Of a stretch of 64,000 bases of DNA, positions 1-13,800 are shown in pieces (within the stretch, counting starts at the first letter, position 1; each line of letters begins with the position of its first letter). The stretch covers positions 23,963,537 to 24,027,536 of the forward strand of contig CP093829.1 of assembly GCA_033063855.1 (NCBI GenBank), in the 5' to 3' direction. Under the pieces are notes generated by a model, which did not search any database, was not told the origin of the DNA, and worked only from the letters and a program-made list of their open reading frames with translations. The stretch comes from Smittia aterrima. Its lineage: Eukaryota > Arthropoda > Insecta > Diptera > Chironomidae. The position numbers were made by a program, and so were the translations under genes.

Positions 1-3000
1 TTGTCGTAAAGCGGCCTCTCGTTCGATTCCAACGAGATTTACTATTTCAATTATTCATGAAGCTAGTTGCGCTCTATAGTGACGATTAAGTATAATGGCC
101 ACCTGATTTCCTATTTTTTTTTCTTCTTTCCAAAACGAAAAGGACCAGAAAGAATCTGTGACGACGGAATTCGGAACGTGATTTTGTGTCTTAATGCTAG
201 CAAGAGGTTCAGAACACTTCAACACAAAAAGTATGTTTAAGATGGAAAATTGATAAGAAAGGAGAAAACTCAGCAGAAATTTTAAATTGGAAAGTCGAGA
301 GAGTTGGAGTTTTCAAGTCGCAGACTACGAACAGTTCTGGATTTCAACAAAACTTTAGAGCGCTTTTGAGTTCAAACAATTCTTATTCTCGAAAAAGGTA
401 ATCAATTAGCAAACGACTTTAATTTCCAACAAATTGATTGATCGCTTTTCAGAAAAAAGTTTTCTAATTTAAAGCGAAATAAGAAAAGAAATCTCTCAAC
501 AAGGTAAGGAAAATACAAACAAAGCATCGAATTGAATTGTGCCAAGAAAAGTCGTCCTAATGGAGAGAAATTGGTTTAAGAGCAATCAAGTGTGGGTGGG
601 TAAAGGAAAATAAAGAAATAATTATTTCTGAAGTGGAGCAACGGAACACTCACTAATTAACATAAATTACACAACAATTAATTCTCATCACTTGACGACT
701 CTGTCGTTGCCTCACATTTACTTTTTAATGAAAATAAATTGAAAAATTATGTCTCGAGCAGTTCCCTCGAAATGTATCTTGTGCTCTGATGAGCCGTGTA
801 ATTTGAAGCTGAAGAATAATTGATCATAAGCATCGGCCCCAGATATCGATTGCACTCTAATGATTCATATTATTCGCACCTTACCTCCGATAGCCCTTCT
901 TCTAATATTTCTCTCCCTTCTCCACAGAGAATAAGTCTCATGTCTCATGTCTCTTGAAAACATTTTTCTTCCTCGGTATCATGTGTTTCCTTTTTCTCAA
1001 TTCTCAACACGTCTCAAATGGTTATTGAAAAAAGCTTCGTTTGCGTAACAAATCTTTTCAAAAAAGCGCCATATGGCGTATCAATTTTTGGCTTGTTTTC
1101 TGAAATAAAAAATTGTTCAACAAATTTGTCAAAATATCTGAAAATTTCTCTTTGTTTCTTTTTTTTTTATTCCGAGGGAGAACGAAAAGACATTAATATT
1201 TCTGCTGACGTAAGTGAGAGATCTTCTTTGTCTTAAACTTTATGTGATAATACCAAACGATAAAGTCTAGAAAAGAAACCGTGTGGCCTGTCAATATCAA
1301 TTTGATTCTATAGAAATAGAAGACAATGGAGAAGCGATTAATTTTTTGATACATCGTTCGAGTCAAGCGACCACGAGCGACAGGAGAAAGAAGAGCGCGA
1401 GCAATTATTTCAAGAAAAAAAGAATCAAGAAAGTTCGCTAGACACAAATGATGATATGACACAAGAACGATCTATAAATCATAAGAAAGGAGAGATATCT
1501 TATCTATTAATTTATGATTCCCGTAGGAGAAGGAAACTATAATATAATTACGGAATCATTGCAATTTTCTAAGAGAACAAAACTGATTATTGATTTATAT
1601 CGAAAGCATTTAACACGAACAGCAATCCAGATGTTATCTTACTCGAGGTAATATCGATCAATGAATGTTTGTGTTACTAAAGACTTTAGCAGAAACATGA
1701 AGAGCTCATAAGAATTGATTTGATCTGTTAAGATCTGTTAGTAACGTAAACTTGAGATAACTGCATTCTTAATTAAATATTATATAATATATATTATATT
1801 TAAATAAATTATATATTATATATTATATTTATATATATTATATAATATTTTTCAACTGGCAACATAATCGCCTTGATCAATCGTCAAGTTTACAGTTGAG
1901 ATTCAGTTACGAAGATATCATTGTCGCTATCGTCATCAACAAAATTCAAAGCACGTCTCAATCGGTTCCTTCAAGAATGTCTAATCACGAGTGTGTCGAT
2001 AGGATTCGATGTTTGAAAATCGATTTGAGTTAAATAGACGGTCAGAGGAGTTGACAGTGCATTCGACCTTTTTCGATAAATATGTTACAACGTCTTCAAC
2101 TGTATGCCATCAAATTTGGTAGTTGATTGATTCGAAACTAAGCCTTGCTAAATCTCATTAAGAGTAAATCGAAAAGTCTTGTACAAATAATATCATTCGC
2201 ATTCCAATGAACTCAGCAGAAATAAGCCAAAAATGATTCATCAAAAATTCTAAAGTGATCTTTTTGCTTCCTTTCATCTCTAAGCATGATAGATTGTTTC
2301 ATTATGCGAGAAGTCAAAATTAAAATCCTTCTGGGAGTTCACGCTCTAATGAAATGTTTGACAAACACGGTGGGATTTCTCCAAGTCGTCGAGCAGTGGC
2401 TAAATGGATTTTTTTTTGCTCCTCGACATCTCGACTAATAAATTTTTTAACAGCATTGATAGCATTGAATGGTGAAGTACGTGACGAGACTTCCTAGTTC
2501 CCAGAAATAAATATATCGAACTCTTCGGTATCTGCTTTCAATCGAGACATGAAACGCTTCTTTATTTATTAATTTATTCAAGTTAATTACATTCACTAAG
2601 ACGTTTAACGATTAACGAGAATGTTGAGTTAAGATTGTCAAGTCGTCGGTGTTTGCTTCTGCGAGTAAGCATGAGAAAGTTCTCTTTCTTTCTCTTTTTT
2701 TTCTAAAGCTGAGCATCATCAATCATCTTCTAACTTAATCACTTTATTGCATAATCGCTGTCGCTCGTCGCTGAGAGAAATATTTTGAAGCAATGAATTA
2801 ATTTAAAAGTCTGCTTAACTTTGGAACGCTCAGATTTCGGCTTCCAATCGGTTCATGTCCTCACGCGCATGACTCGCAATTGTTCTCTCGTGAATCTTGA
2901 TACGAATGAATTTTCCCCCCTCAGATCTGCATTACAGATACATATTGTTCCATTTGAGTGAGAAAAAAAAAGTTTCAGACGGCAGTCGTCTGGAAGGATT

Positions 3001-3415
3001 CAACTGAGCCGAAAGTTATTCAATTTACACTCTCGTCCCGGATGTGAATAAATAGAAATTAATTTGACTCAGCTAATAAGGATTGATGACAGAGTTTTTG
3101 TGTGTTGTGAGAGGAAATTATCGATGAGACCTTTAATGGATAAATAAATTAATTGTGAAGGAAAAATATTTGTGAAAAGTGCATCGAAGTGCATTTGTGA
3201 TTGAAGCTAATTAATTTCTGGATACGATTTGTTTTACAAGAGGAATTCCGGAATCAGAGCTCAAAACAGAAAATACGCAAGTTGCAATCAATGCGAATGG
3301 CTCATTAATTATCCAGCGAAATAGCTGAAGAGCCATAAATGAGAAATTCCCGCAAAATAAACGAAAATAATGAAAACGGCAGATAGTAGCGGCGGAGTGC
3401 AATTCGAGGAATAAC
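1..3415. other. gene-free upstream region
   Basis: I see no convincing exon here. Short ORFs in this stretch have low-complexity, AT-driven translations with no domain. The 5' untranslated exon and promoter of the DIP-A gene that starts at 3416 probably lie here, but I cannot place them from sequence alone. An AT-only tract sits at about 1775-1853. Confidence 0.6.
1775..1853. repeat. AT-rich simple repeat
   Basis: Nearly pure A/T stretch built from tata/ataat steps with local palindromes. It looks like a microsatellite or slippage tract. No gene function is evident. Confidence 0.8.
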
Positions 3416-6400
3416 ATGAAGTTTAACGGATACATTTGCATTTATCTGTACGCGCTCTACACCAACACAATTTCGACATCATTGTCCGTTGGTGAGTTTA
3501 TTGCTAAAAGTGACGAATGATTTCGACTTATCAGATGTATAAACAAACATAAGAAAGTGAGAAAAATAAATAAAAATGTGTTGGGAAGAGAAGCTGTTTA
3601 CACTTTCTGATAACAAGCACGAGATTATTTGGAAGGAAGAAGTGTGCTCTCCGTTACGTGCTCTCTGTTGTTGAATGGTGATAAAATCAGACGTTGAAAC
3701 GTTATAAATCTTTGATAATCCGAAAAGACAAAGCGGCTAAGTCTCGAACAGTTTAATTCTTAACGAAAAGTCAAGATAAAAGAATACAAAAAGTGACGAT
3801 CCCTTAAACTGACTTTGCTCTTTGCGGTATTGAAGGATTTTCACATAATGAGAGGATGAAAGCTTTAAGCATTGACTGATTATGATGAAACCAGAGAAAT
3901 GTTGCAACTAAAAAAAAATATTTTCAATGAAAAATATTTTTGATGATATCTCACACAAAACCAATTCAAAAACATATTTCAATGGAAATGTCGCTCATAA
4001 AATTAGATAACCGACGTGGCAACTGGTAGTAAAAGTTATTATATCTCAGAATAAAACTGTCACATTGCTAACATGAGAGCAAGAAGAACCAATTTCAGAT
4101 AAAAGAAGTTCATGTCGTTAAAAGTTGCAATGTCTGTGAGAGTAAAACACCGATAACAAGAAAGTTCATTCTTCGATTATCCCTTCGAAGCTTTTGTGAA
4201 GTTTTAACATAAAATTTTTAAAGTTCGATGGAAGAAAACTAAAATTTTAATTTTTGAAATTAGATTTTCATGTTTGGTTGAATTCTGTGAGAGATATTTT
4301 ATTCAACTGTGCGATACATTTTAAACTAGAAGCCTTTCATTACGAATTCATTGACCAAATTTCACAGGAATTCGCTTCAAACCACATCTCATGGACTATC
4401 TAATCCATCACAGTTGTGAAAACGCTCTCTCGATATCAAAAAAGATAGATAGACGGTAAATCTTTGTTGGACCAGATTTCTCACATCCCTCTCCTGAAAA
4501 TCATGACAAATTTAGTTTTCGTCCGATTTAACACGAACGAGTGAGAACTATTTCTTATTTCGTGCCGCATATAAAATATTCTTGTCACGAGTCAGCAATG
4601 ACCATGTAAAACAAGTGCCGGATTCAACAGAGTCCAAACGTGAAAACAGTTTTTAACTTGTGTAGCGCTCTTAAAGTTTTTTTTATTTTATATCTGAAGC
4701 AAGTAATAGTTCGAAAGAAGACACAACAACGTGTACGAATGGAAAACTTCATTACAATTACGACGTGAAAAATTTCTTTCCCAATGAGAACGGAATGAAG
4801 TGAAAAATTAAAAGGGAAGAGAATTTTAACGAAAATATCTTCTCCTTTCTTCTATTTCCTAGGAAAACCAATGAAAGCAGAAATCTCAGACCAAAACAAT
4901 GGTAAGCAGTTAGTGCTTTTAGCTTTAAAGAAAATTTTCTAAATTAAACATTTTCAGAAGCCAATTTCCCTAGATTTGCGGAGCCGATTCCAAATATTAC
5001 GGTGACTGTAGGACGAGATGCTCTGTTAGCATGTGTCGTTGACAATTTAAAGGCTTATAAGGTAAATGCATTTCTCTCTCTCTGCGTTCATAGCGAAAAA
5101 TTTTCATCTACTTTGTGGATTGGCATTTTCTCATTTTATGTTGAACAGTTGAAGGGAAAGAATTTTGCATTGCACTGACTCCAGTTCCTAAACTCTCAGC
5201 CTTTTAATTTGAAACGAAAATTTACTTTTATACTTCTTCTCCTTCTTAATTGGATTGCTTGTGGCACTTTTAAAGTTTTCTTTATTTGTTTTCTTTTCTC
5301 TTCTCGCTCTCGCATCGATTCGACATTTTTATATCGTTTTCTCTTGTTTTTTCTTGTCGATTCGAACAAGGAAAGTTCCTAACGTGATCTGATTTTCCAA
5401 TTTCTCCTGTAAAACAAAATTGCACGAGAACTTTCAGCGGAAGAAGAACAAAATTGATTGAGTTAATCGAATTCTATCGAAAATAACCATATATCCTCGT
5501 TTAAGGTTTTAAATTAAGACATTACAGCGTCGAGCAGTAATTTAGCATTGCATTTCCTCGAATATCCGGAAAATATGAATTATTCTCAAAATTCTTTTTT
5601 TCCTTCTGTTCGATCGAATGAACATTGAAGGGAAAAATATCCAAAAATGTTTTTTCTCTCGGACGAAAACTTTTCTTTTCCCCTTTTCACACAATTCATT
5701 CATAAATGGTTCGTTTTTCCCGACTAAAGGTTGCATGGGTTAGGGTTGATACCCAGACAATTTTGAGCATACATCATAACGTCATCACGCAAAACCCTCG
5801 AATCGTTTTGACTCACAACGACCATCGGAGTTGGTATCTTCACATAAGAGAAGTCGAGGAATCCGATAGAGGCTGGTACATGTGTCAAGTCAACACAGAT
5901 CCCATGAGATCACGAAAAGGTTACCTTCAAGTCGTCGGTAAGTATCGAAAGCACTAACCGGTGACTCTCGGTGCTTCAATATTTATATTTCAGTGCCACC
6001 TATCATCGTTGAATCAATGACAAGTAATGACATGGTTGTGAGGGAAGGAACAAATGTAACATTGACGTGCAAAGCGAAAGGCTTCCCAGAGCCATACGTA
6101 AGTTAGATGATTCTTTGTGGAGACCATATTTCAAATCGAACCATTTCAGGTTATATGGAGACGAGAAGATGGGGATGAGATGTCAATTAGCGGCGAGAAT
6201 GGTGACAGAGATTTCTTGTCGAAAAGATTTCCCTCGATAAGCATTTTTTTCCCTTTTTTCCTCCTTTTCTATTTTGTGATAGCAGTAAACGTCGTTGACG
6301 GAGAAATATTATCGATAACAAAAGTCAGCAGACTTCATATGGCAGCGTATTTATGCGTCGCCTCAAACGGAGTTCCACCTTCGATTTCAAAGCGTGTGCA

Positions 6401-7807
6401 ACTCAAAGTTCAATGTGAGTTTGATTTTAGTGTTGCTCTGAGAGATATTTATTTAATTGTCAATCTATCAGTTCCCCCCATGCTCTCGATACCAAACCAG
6501 TTGGAGGGCGCGTATGTGGGCCAAGATGTAATTCTTGAATGCCACACCGAAGCGTATCCCGCATCAATTAATTACTGGACGACAGAGCGAGGCGACATGA
6601 TAATAGGTATGAAAAAATCATTGTTATCGTCATGGCTCCATCGACGCTGAAACATTTTAAAACAACTTTTTTCTCTCTCTCTCCTGTTTTAATTCTGCAG
6701 ATACCTCGAGGGCAGGTGATAAATTTGAAACAATCTCGACAAACAGCGGCTACAGCAAGTTCATGAAGCTCAAAATACGAAACATTGGACTATCTGATTT
6801 CGGATTTTATCGATGTGTCGCTAAAAATTCACTAGGTGAAACATCTCCTCTCCATCTCGTCGTTATAATGGAAATATTGATTTTACTGACTTTAATTTTT
6901 GTCTTCCTTTGTTCCGCCACTCGACTCGGGCTCCAGGAGAAACGGATGGAATGATAAAATTAGATGGTAAGTTTGAAACTGTTCCATATGACTGGAGAGT
7001 CAGGAAAATTAAATGAGGCAAAACTAATGAAGAAACTTTCCTTAAAGAAATCTCAGCTCCAACGACAACTTTGACTACCGAACTGACGCTTTATAATAAA
7101 AGTAAGCGAACATGCAAATTTAAGTTGAACGGACAAGTTTTTCATTACAAGCTTTCGTTCCTCTTTTGTTCCGTCTTCATCCGCCTTTATCTTAATTTAC
7201 ATCGTTCTCCGTCTTTTAAGACGAACGAGACGGCATAAGGTCCAGAATTTCTTTTAATTTTTTCCTATTTCTCCATCTCAGTCAAGAACAAAATCACCAG
7301 AAAAAACAACCAGGCCATAAGTGACAACTTAGATGAGTGGAAAAATAGTGTCTCCGATGCTGGTATTTATATTTTTTTCATTCTGTTCGCTTAATCTCTT
7401 TCAGTTGCTTCTGCAAACGCAAAAATATATCGAAGCGCCTTTTTTTTTATAAAAATAATTTTTAAACCGTGTATTGAGCTGCTGTTTCAACACATGTGTT
7501 GCATGTTTTATGTAGTTTGATGTCGTTTTATGAATAATATGTTTACAAGGTTCATTGCAGACATATGTGCACAGAAAATAAAATCAATAAGCCGGGCATC
7601 ATCGTTCTCATGAAAAAATCATTTTTCTTTTATTCGACAGATTATAACGGTGATTACTCGCTATCATCCCGATCACCTCCGATTCGACATCCACCAGGTG
7701 CATTTCATAACGCCTCACACATGTTCTCACAGCCAAACGGGATTTTTGTATGTTTTTTCTCGATAATTGGTTCGCTTTTCGTTCCGGTTATCTCTTTGAA
7801 TAGGTGA
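3416..7807 (+). CDS. DIP-A: three-Ig GPI-anchored adhesion receptor (Dpr-interacting protein family)
   Basis: Cell-surface recognition protein of the DIP/lachesin (IgLON-like) family; in flies these bind Dpr proteins in trans and guide synaptic partner choice. Exons: 3416-3491, 4863-4901, 4958-5061, 5730-5937, 5994-6097, 6150-6201, 6286-6414, 6472-6606, 6701-6835, 6937-6966, 7048-7101, 7282-7362, 7641-7807 (1314 nt, 437 aa). The start gives a hydrophobic signal peptide. Ig1 carries the family signatures VAWVRVDTQTIL and DRGWYMCQVNTDPM. Ig2 has MAAYLCVASNGVPPS, and Ig3 has ASINYWTTERGD and YRCVAKNSLGETDG. The last exon ends in a hydrophobic tail with no cytoplasmic part, as expected for a GPI anchor. 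Exon 2 (39 nt, in phase) could be optional. An AATAAA lies at 7891. I do not assign a particular DIP letter. Confidence 0.92.
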
Positions 7808-10800
7808 AAGCAGGAGTGTTAATTAGTAATGTAAACACACTTTATTATCGCAACAGAGAAAAAAAGAAGAAGAGAATTAAAAAATAATGAAATAAACTCG
7901 AGATCGACGTGCAATCAAGAGATGAATTCACCGCATTGAATAAACAGAGCGCGGAATTTTCGTTCAATTACAGATTTTTGAGAGCTTTTTGAATTGAAAA
8001 ATAATTTTTGCGGAGCTTCACGCTCAAACGAAAGCTCTCGAGCAGATATCGAGAACAATAATATTTTCTGTTGAAAATTCTTTTTGATTGGAAAAAAAGG
8101 AGCAAAAAAAAAGGTTTAATGACATTTGTTCCTTTGACACACGATCCTGAATGAGTCCGAGAAGCATGAAAGCGTTTATTTTCAATTGAAAGGAATTTAG
8201 AGAAATTTACGAGAGCGAACAAATGTCTTCGAAGCTCCAAACCACGAAATCGGTGCCATTCGAATTATAAATACTGAAAGATGAGAAATTATTATGAGTA
8301 CAAATTAAGTTTATTCATCACGTACGATGGACGCTTCAAAGTAACCAGATATAGGATTAAAACAAGCAACAATTCAAATTGGCATATCATTTATCATAGC
8401 GTAGCGATAACTTAAGAATAGTTTGGACGATTTATACGGAGCGAAAAGCGATTGTGATTGGGAAAATCCTTTGAATAATTTCTTCTTCTTTAGTTACTTT
8501 CTTGAAAAGAATGTTGTAACCATAACTCTAATACTTCCAAAAAAAAAGAACATATGACACTGTGCAAAGAGTTCGCTAGAGAAATATTGATATTGTATTT
8601 TCTTTCGCTGTCATATGAAGTAGCTGCTGCCAGCAAATATTAAAAATACAATCAAGCAAGTATTATGAGTTGTACAAATTTAAATAGGAATCAAATATCT
8701 CTGTATAGAAGAAAAAAGGTTTTTTTTCTGATGAATGCTTGCGGAAGTTGTCGACAAATAATTTTGTTTCTCCATTTGAAAGCGCAACTTGGTTGTATTA
8801 CTAAGTATTGATTACGAACTATCTATGAATTGAAGTTAAAAATAAAGCAACGCCGTATAAAATGCATTTTTCATGAAAGTCAATGTTTCATTGTTTTTCA
8901 GCAAAGCTCGATACTTGGTGACATCTCCACTTGAGACAGTCAATCGAATTCAATGTTATTAGCATACATGAAATTTATTTGTTTGTTTGCTATTGAGTTC
9001 CAGTCATGAGTGAGTGAATATGAGCAATATTCAACCTAATCTCAAACACGATAACATTCTCCTTAGTCCTTAGGGCTTATCATCGGCTGATCTCTCGTCG
9101 ACAAATAAATAAATGGACGAACATTCGATTTGACCTTACGAAGGTATCGCCCACTTTTAAATGTTTCTTTCGTTGGTTGAGTTAGTGGAACAAAGTCAAA
9201 CGATTCTTATTGAACAGATCAAGACGAATACATTAAATTCAAAGCCATTGCATTTTGGAAAAAAAGGAAAGAGAAGAAGAAACTTCCCCAAAGGCTGTCT
9301 GGATTTTCTTGTGATTGTTGGCAGATAAGCATTTTATGTTTGTACCTTTTAGAAAAAGAAAACTTTGCGAATCCTAAATAATTGGAACGATAAGCAATGA
9401 GATTGCTGCAATTGTTCAGTTGAGTTATCTTGAAAAGTTCCAGCAGCAAGTTTGGTTCTAACGAATTTCGCAATTGACGAAACATAAAGAAATTATTTTC
9501 AATCGACGATTTAAATCATCAAAGAGGAAATTATTTATAATTTTTTTTTTCAGCTTTCAGCTTCAGAATTTCCATTTTTTTTCTCTTCTCGCTCATTTTA
9601 TGAAAGCTTCAATTACAATGAGCAAAGCCATCAACAAAAAATTTGTAATTTTTCATGAGCTCACGACAAAAAGCGATAAATTTTAATTACGATGATTTCT
9701 CTTCTAATTGTTATTGACTATTAGCTGGCTGTAATTTCTTTTTAGGGAAAATGATACATGTTTATTCTACTGATGGGCCATTCCTTCCACAAAAAGGTCG
9801 ATAAGTCGTTTATTGCTTTTTTTTTGTTGTCGGAAAATATGTTTCTTGTTGAAATCGTTCAATTTTATTTGTCTTGCATTGGATGCCTCAAGAGCCTCAA
9901 GTTACTCGACCCCGTAATTAGCTGATAAACAGAGGACAGATCTGTATCTCTCAGAAATATGATTCACCACCTACCTGACTGCTCGTAAATGATCGGCAAT
10001 TAAAAAGCTGTCATAGATGTGCAGGAAAAAAAAAGTAAAAATTGTCATGATGAGATTTAATTGCTGTCTAACTTTTGATTTACAACTTTAATTAAAAATG
10101 CATGATACAAACTTTTTCACGTCTATTTATTTCCGTCCAGAAGCAGCAATGCTCAAGAAGCCCTTAATTTATGGCTAATTAAAATTTTATGGGGTTGGAA
10201 AAGTTCCCATTGCACCAAAAGTTCGCAAGAAAAACATCTAAAACTTCTCACAATAATTTTCCGCTTTGAGTGAATTGCAGCAGCCAAAGAGAAGAAAAGA
10301 ACTATCGTCAGCGTTAAAAATTAATCAGAAAGCGTCACCAATCTCTTGAAGCCTCGAGCAGAAACAAAAAAGCAGTTGTAATAAAACTAAAAGAGAGAAA
10401 AGGACGAAAATCAATGAAAGTTTGCGAATATTTTTTTTTGGCAACTTCCATTTAAAAAACATTTTCCTCCTCAATAAAGTTGGTCGAGATAAAGAGAAAA
10501 TATTTATTTTAAAAGAATTTATGTTATCACTTAACCTGCTCCGACACTTTCGATATCCGTTTTTTTTATGCAAACAAGCGGAAGGATAAAAATCTTTTGA
10601 CGATTTTAGTGGTTCCCTTTGGGATTTTATTTTCGTTTCGCAAATAGTGAGAAGAAAGCAAAAGAAACAAGGTGAATGAAATAATCTGATAACGACATTT
10701 TAAATCGTTCAGCTCTGCTGAAGTAATGCGATCGTTTATGTCGCTATAAATCTCTCCAGAAAACATATTCCTTCACCTAACAAATAAAGAAAATTTTAAC

Positions 10801-13800
10801 ATCGAAGCAAATGTGAATCCTTAAAGTTCTTTTGAAAACTTTCTTCGTTACATTGAACTCTGAATTTTGAATTCGCTTTTGTATGTTGACTAAACAAACT
10901 ATCAGAGAAGCCTAATTGCTGCATCGATTATCCCGCCATCGCTGTTGTGTGTCAAATTGTTTGATATTATCTCCCGCAACCGGATAAAATGTTAGGCTGG
11001 AAATTCTGTTTATGCAAATGATTCAAAGAGCGACATTGAAAATGTTTTATTCAAATGAAGCACGTTCTTCAACTTTCATGAACTTGCGGAATAAATTTCT
11101 TAATTTTGTGTCATTAAAAAGTTTGCGAATTAATAAGCGGAAAAAGTGTCATACAATTAAAAAGTCATTGCTTGGATTTTAATTTAATTATCAACGAGCA
11201 GCAATCATTAAAAAACTGTTTTTCTTCTAGGAAGTTGTGGTTTATTCGGTTGAGCTTTAGACGAACTTTTCGTTCTCTATTAAAATGAAGAGAATTCTTC
11301 TGATTATTGCAACGACAAGATCAACGATTTCGAAGTCAGTAAACGTCAAAAGCGCTTAAGTCTTGTGTCAAATAAGCTTCTCCTGTGCTCCTTAAGGCGC
11401 CTGCTACATGAACAAGTTTCAATGTTATTCTGCCAATTATTGGTGAACCGAGCTCTGCAGTTTATCTCATTATTTATTTATGCAATTTAACGTAGCATCG
11501 ATTTTTAAGGAAACTAAATCTTAAAACCCTCGAGCGAAATAATTCAAGGAAATCATCGAATGTTTGTTTCTTTCAGATTTTATTTGAAAGTTGAGCGAGA
11601 GCTGAAAGATCGGTTTCCGCGGAAGAGTTTTCGCTTTCGTGCAAATTGAATTGTTGGATTTATTGCCAATTTCGTCCATGAAATATTCATTTATATATAA
11701 AACCGCGAGAAATCAATAAACAAACGCTTGAAAAGCCGTAAAACTCTTTGTTGTATCGCTCAAGACCATAAAACCAAATTTCGAATCTTTTTGCACGAAA
11801 TATTTTCATTTCATTTTTTAAAATATATTTGAGTGTACAATTAAACCTTTTTTAATTTTACTTAAACACTAGAGAGCTATTTCAATATTTAACTGAGACG
11901 AACAGACGAAGAGCAAACACTCAAAACGAATCAAAGGCGAAATCATGTTTGAATTAAAATTTGTGACTGTCATGCTTGAGATGATATCAAAGCACATCTC
12001 ACTGAGTGAAAAATATTTTTTAAAAAGTCATTCGTACAATTATTGAGATTCCTTGAAAGTCCAATTGAGGAAGAACAAAAGGGAGTGAAAATCAGAAAAT
12101 GATACAAGAAAATTAACATAAACGGATGTTGCAATTTCATGAAACGCGAGAGAAGAAGCGAAAAGCGGAGAAATGTACAAGAGGAGTCAATTTAAACTTT
12201 TTTTTCTTTCTTCTGTCGACTTCTTTTAAGGGAAATTTTATGAGAACGCAATGAAGAATATAAACATAAAAATAAGTATTTAGGGATGTTTCACAACCTC
12301 AATTGCCCAATTTTAAATTGTTTAAGAAATTCAAAGCAGGAACGAAATCAAATTTTATTCGCGAGTCTCTCTAATGGGTCAATTTGAAGTAAGTCTTAGA
12401 AATCATCTTGTTAATAACTCGACCGAGAGAGACGTTTTATTATCTGTTCGCAAATAATTTTAAATGAGTCTTCTTATTTCCGTCGCGAAGTATTTTCTAA
12501 GTTTTCCCAAAGAAAAATCTCGTCTATCTCCATCGAGAAACTTCTCAACACTGAACAACTTCAGTAGCCGATACTTCGGGTTTCCCCTTTCGAAAGCAAT
12601 GCCATGCGCACAGGACAACATTTTCTATCCGATTGGAAGATGATTTCAAAAAGTTCTCTTGAATTGAAATGACCTCATTTCTAGATATTTCGAAAGCCAA
12701 TTAAGAGATGCATCTCTCGAATGTAAATCTTCGTCTTGATGTTCTCAAAAATCGATACTCAACATCAAAGATTTTTACTGTAATCAGAGACATTTCCATT
12801 GCTGTCAATTTTCTGTGAGTACATCTGGGAGGCGATTTGGCGTGTGATGACATGAATTGCATGAGGAACCGGACAAAAGCCACAGAATATTCCACCGAAA
12901 ATTTTCTCGCAAAAGTGACAATTGAATCGATATGGTAATTCACAGGCGCATATCATTGCATAGGCTTTTATTAAGAGCGCTTCAACTGATCAAATTTCTC
13001 GGTTGCCTCAAACGTGATATTCGCATCAACTCTGAATTGGCCATTTCCATCAACGTCATGCAATTTTAGCTCTCGTGCGGTTCATTTTCTGACTCATTTA
13101 CAATTGAGTTTTGAACATTTTCGGATTGAAGAGAAGGAAGTGAATTCATGATCTTTTGAAAAACGAAATGATTTTTAATGAGGGACGCTCTGTAATTATA
13201 AAACACCGCGAAGCAGAATTGAATAGGCCTTTCAAATGATTTGTTTAGAGAATAGAAAATCTTATTCATTAGCATCATAAATATTGATGCATCTCACATA
13301 TTGCTCATCCAATAGAAACAAATCAGTGTTGAGATAGCAGATGCAAACTCCGTTAGCATAGGAAAAAAAATTGTGAAGCCCAACATTGTTGCAAGATACA
13401 CAAATGTTTGCTAGAACATATTTGCCATTCTATGCGATGGCGCCAATAGTTCTGTGAATGAAACAAACGAGAAAGGAGAAAAAAGATTTAAAAAATACAA
13501 TATCATATGTGTTCGCTCGATTCGTTGTCAGATTCAGATTATTCTGATATTGACGTGGAAAACTCAATCAATATGATCGAAAATGATTTATGGAAATGAA
13601 AAAAAAATTGATTGAATTCACTAGTCAATCGATTAATTGTAGACGAATTCTCTCGCAGCCACTGGGTCGTGAAAAATGATTATTATTATCCACGCTCAAA
13701 CCTCAAGCGTAGCATATCATGAATGAAATTTTAAAGCCGCAGACGTGGGCGTTTAAATTATTAAAATAAATTTCATTTCAGTGGTGAATATTCGGCTTCG

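Noticed and set aside
1..45. gttcgattcc resembling a tRNA B box at the window start
   Set aside because: The surrounding bases do not form a 5-bp T stem with a 7-base loop, and no acceptor stem is visible.
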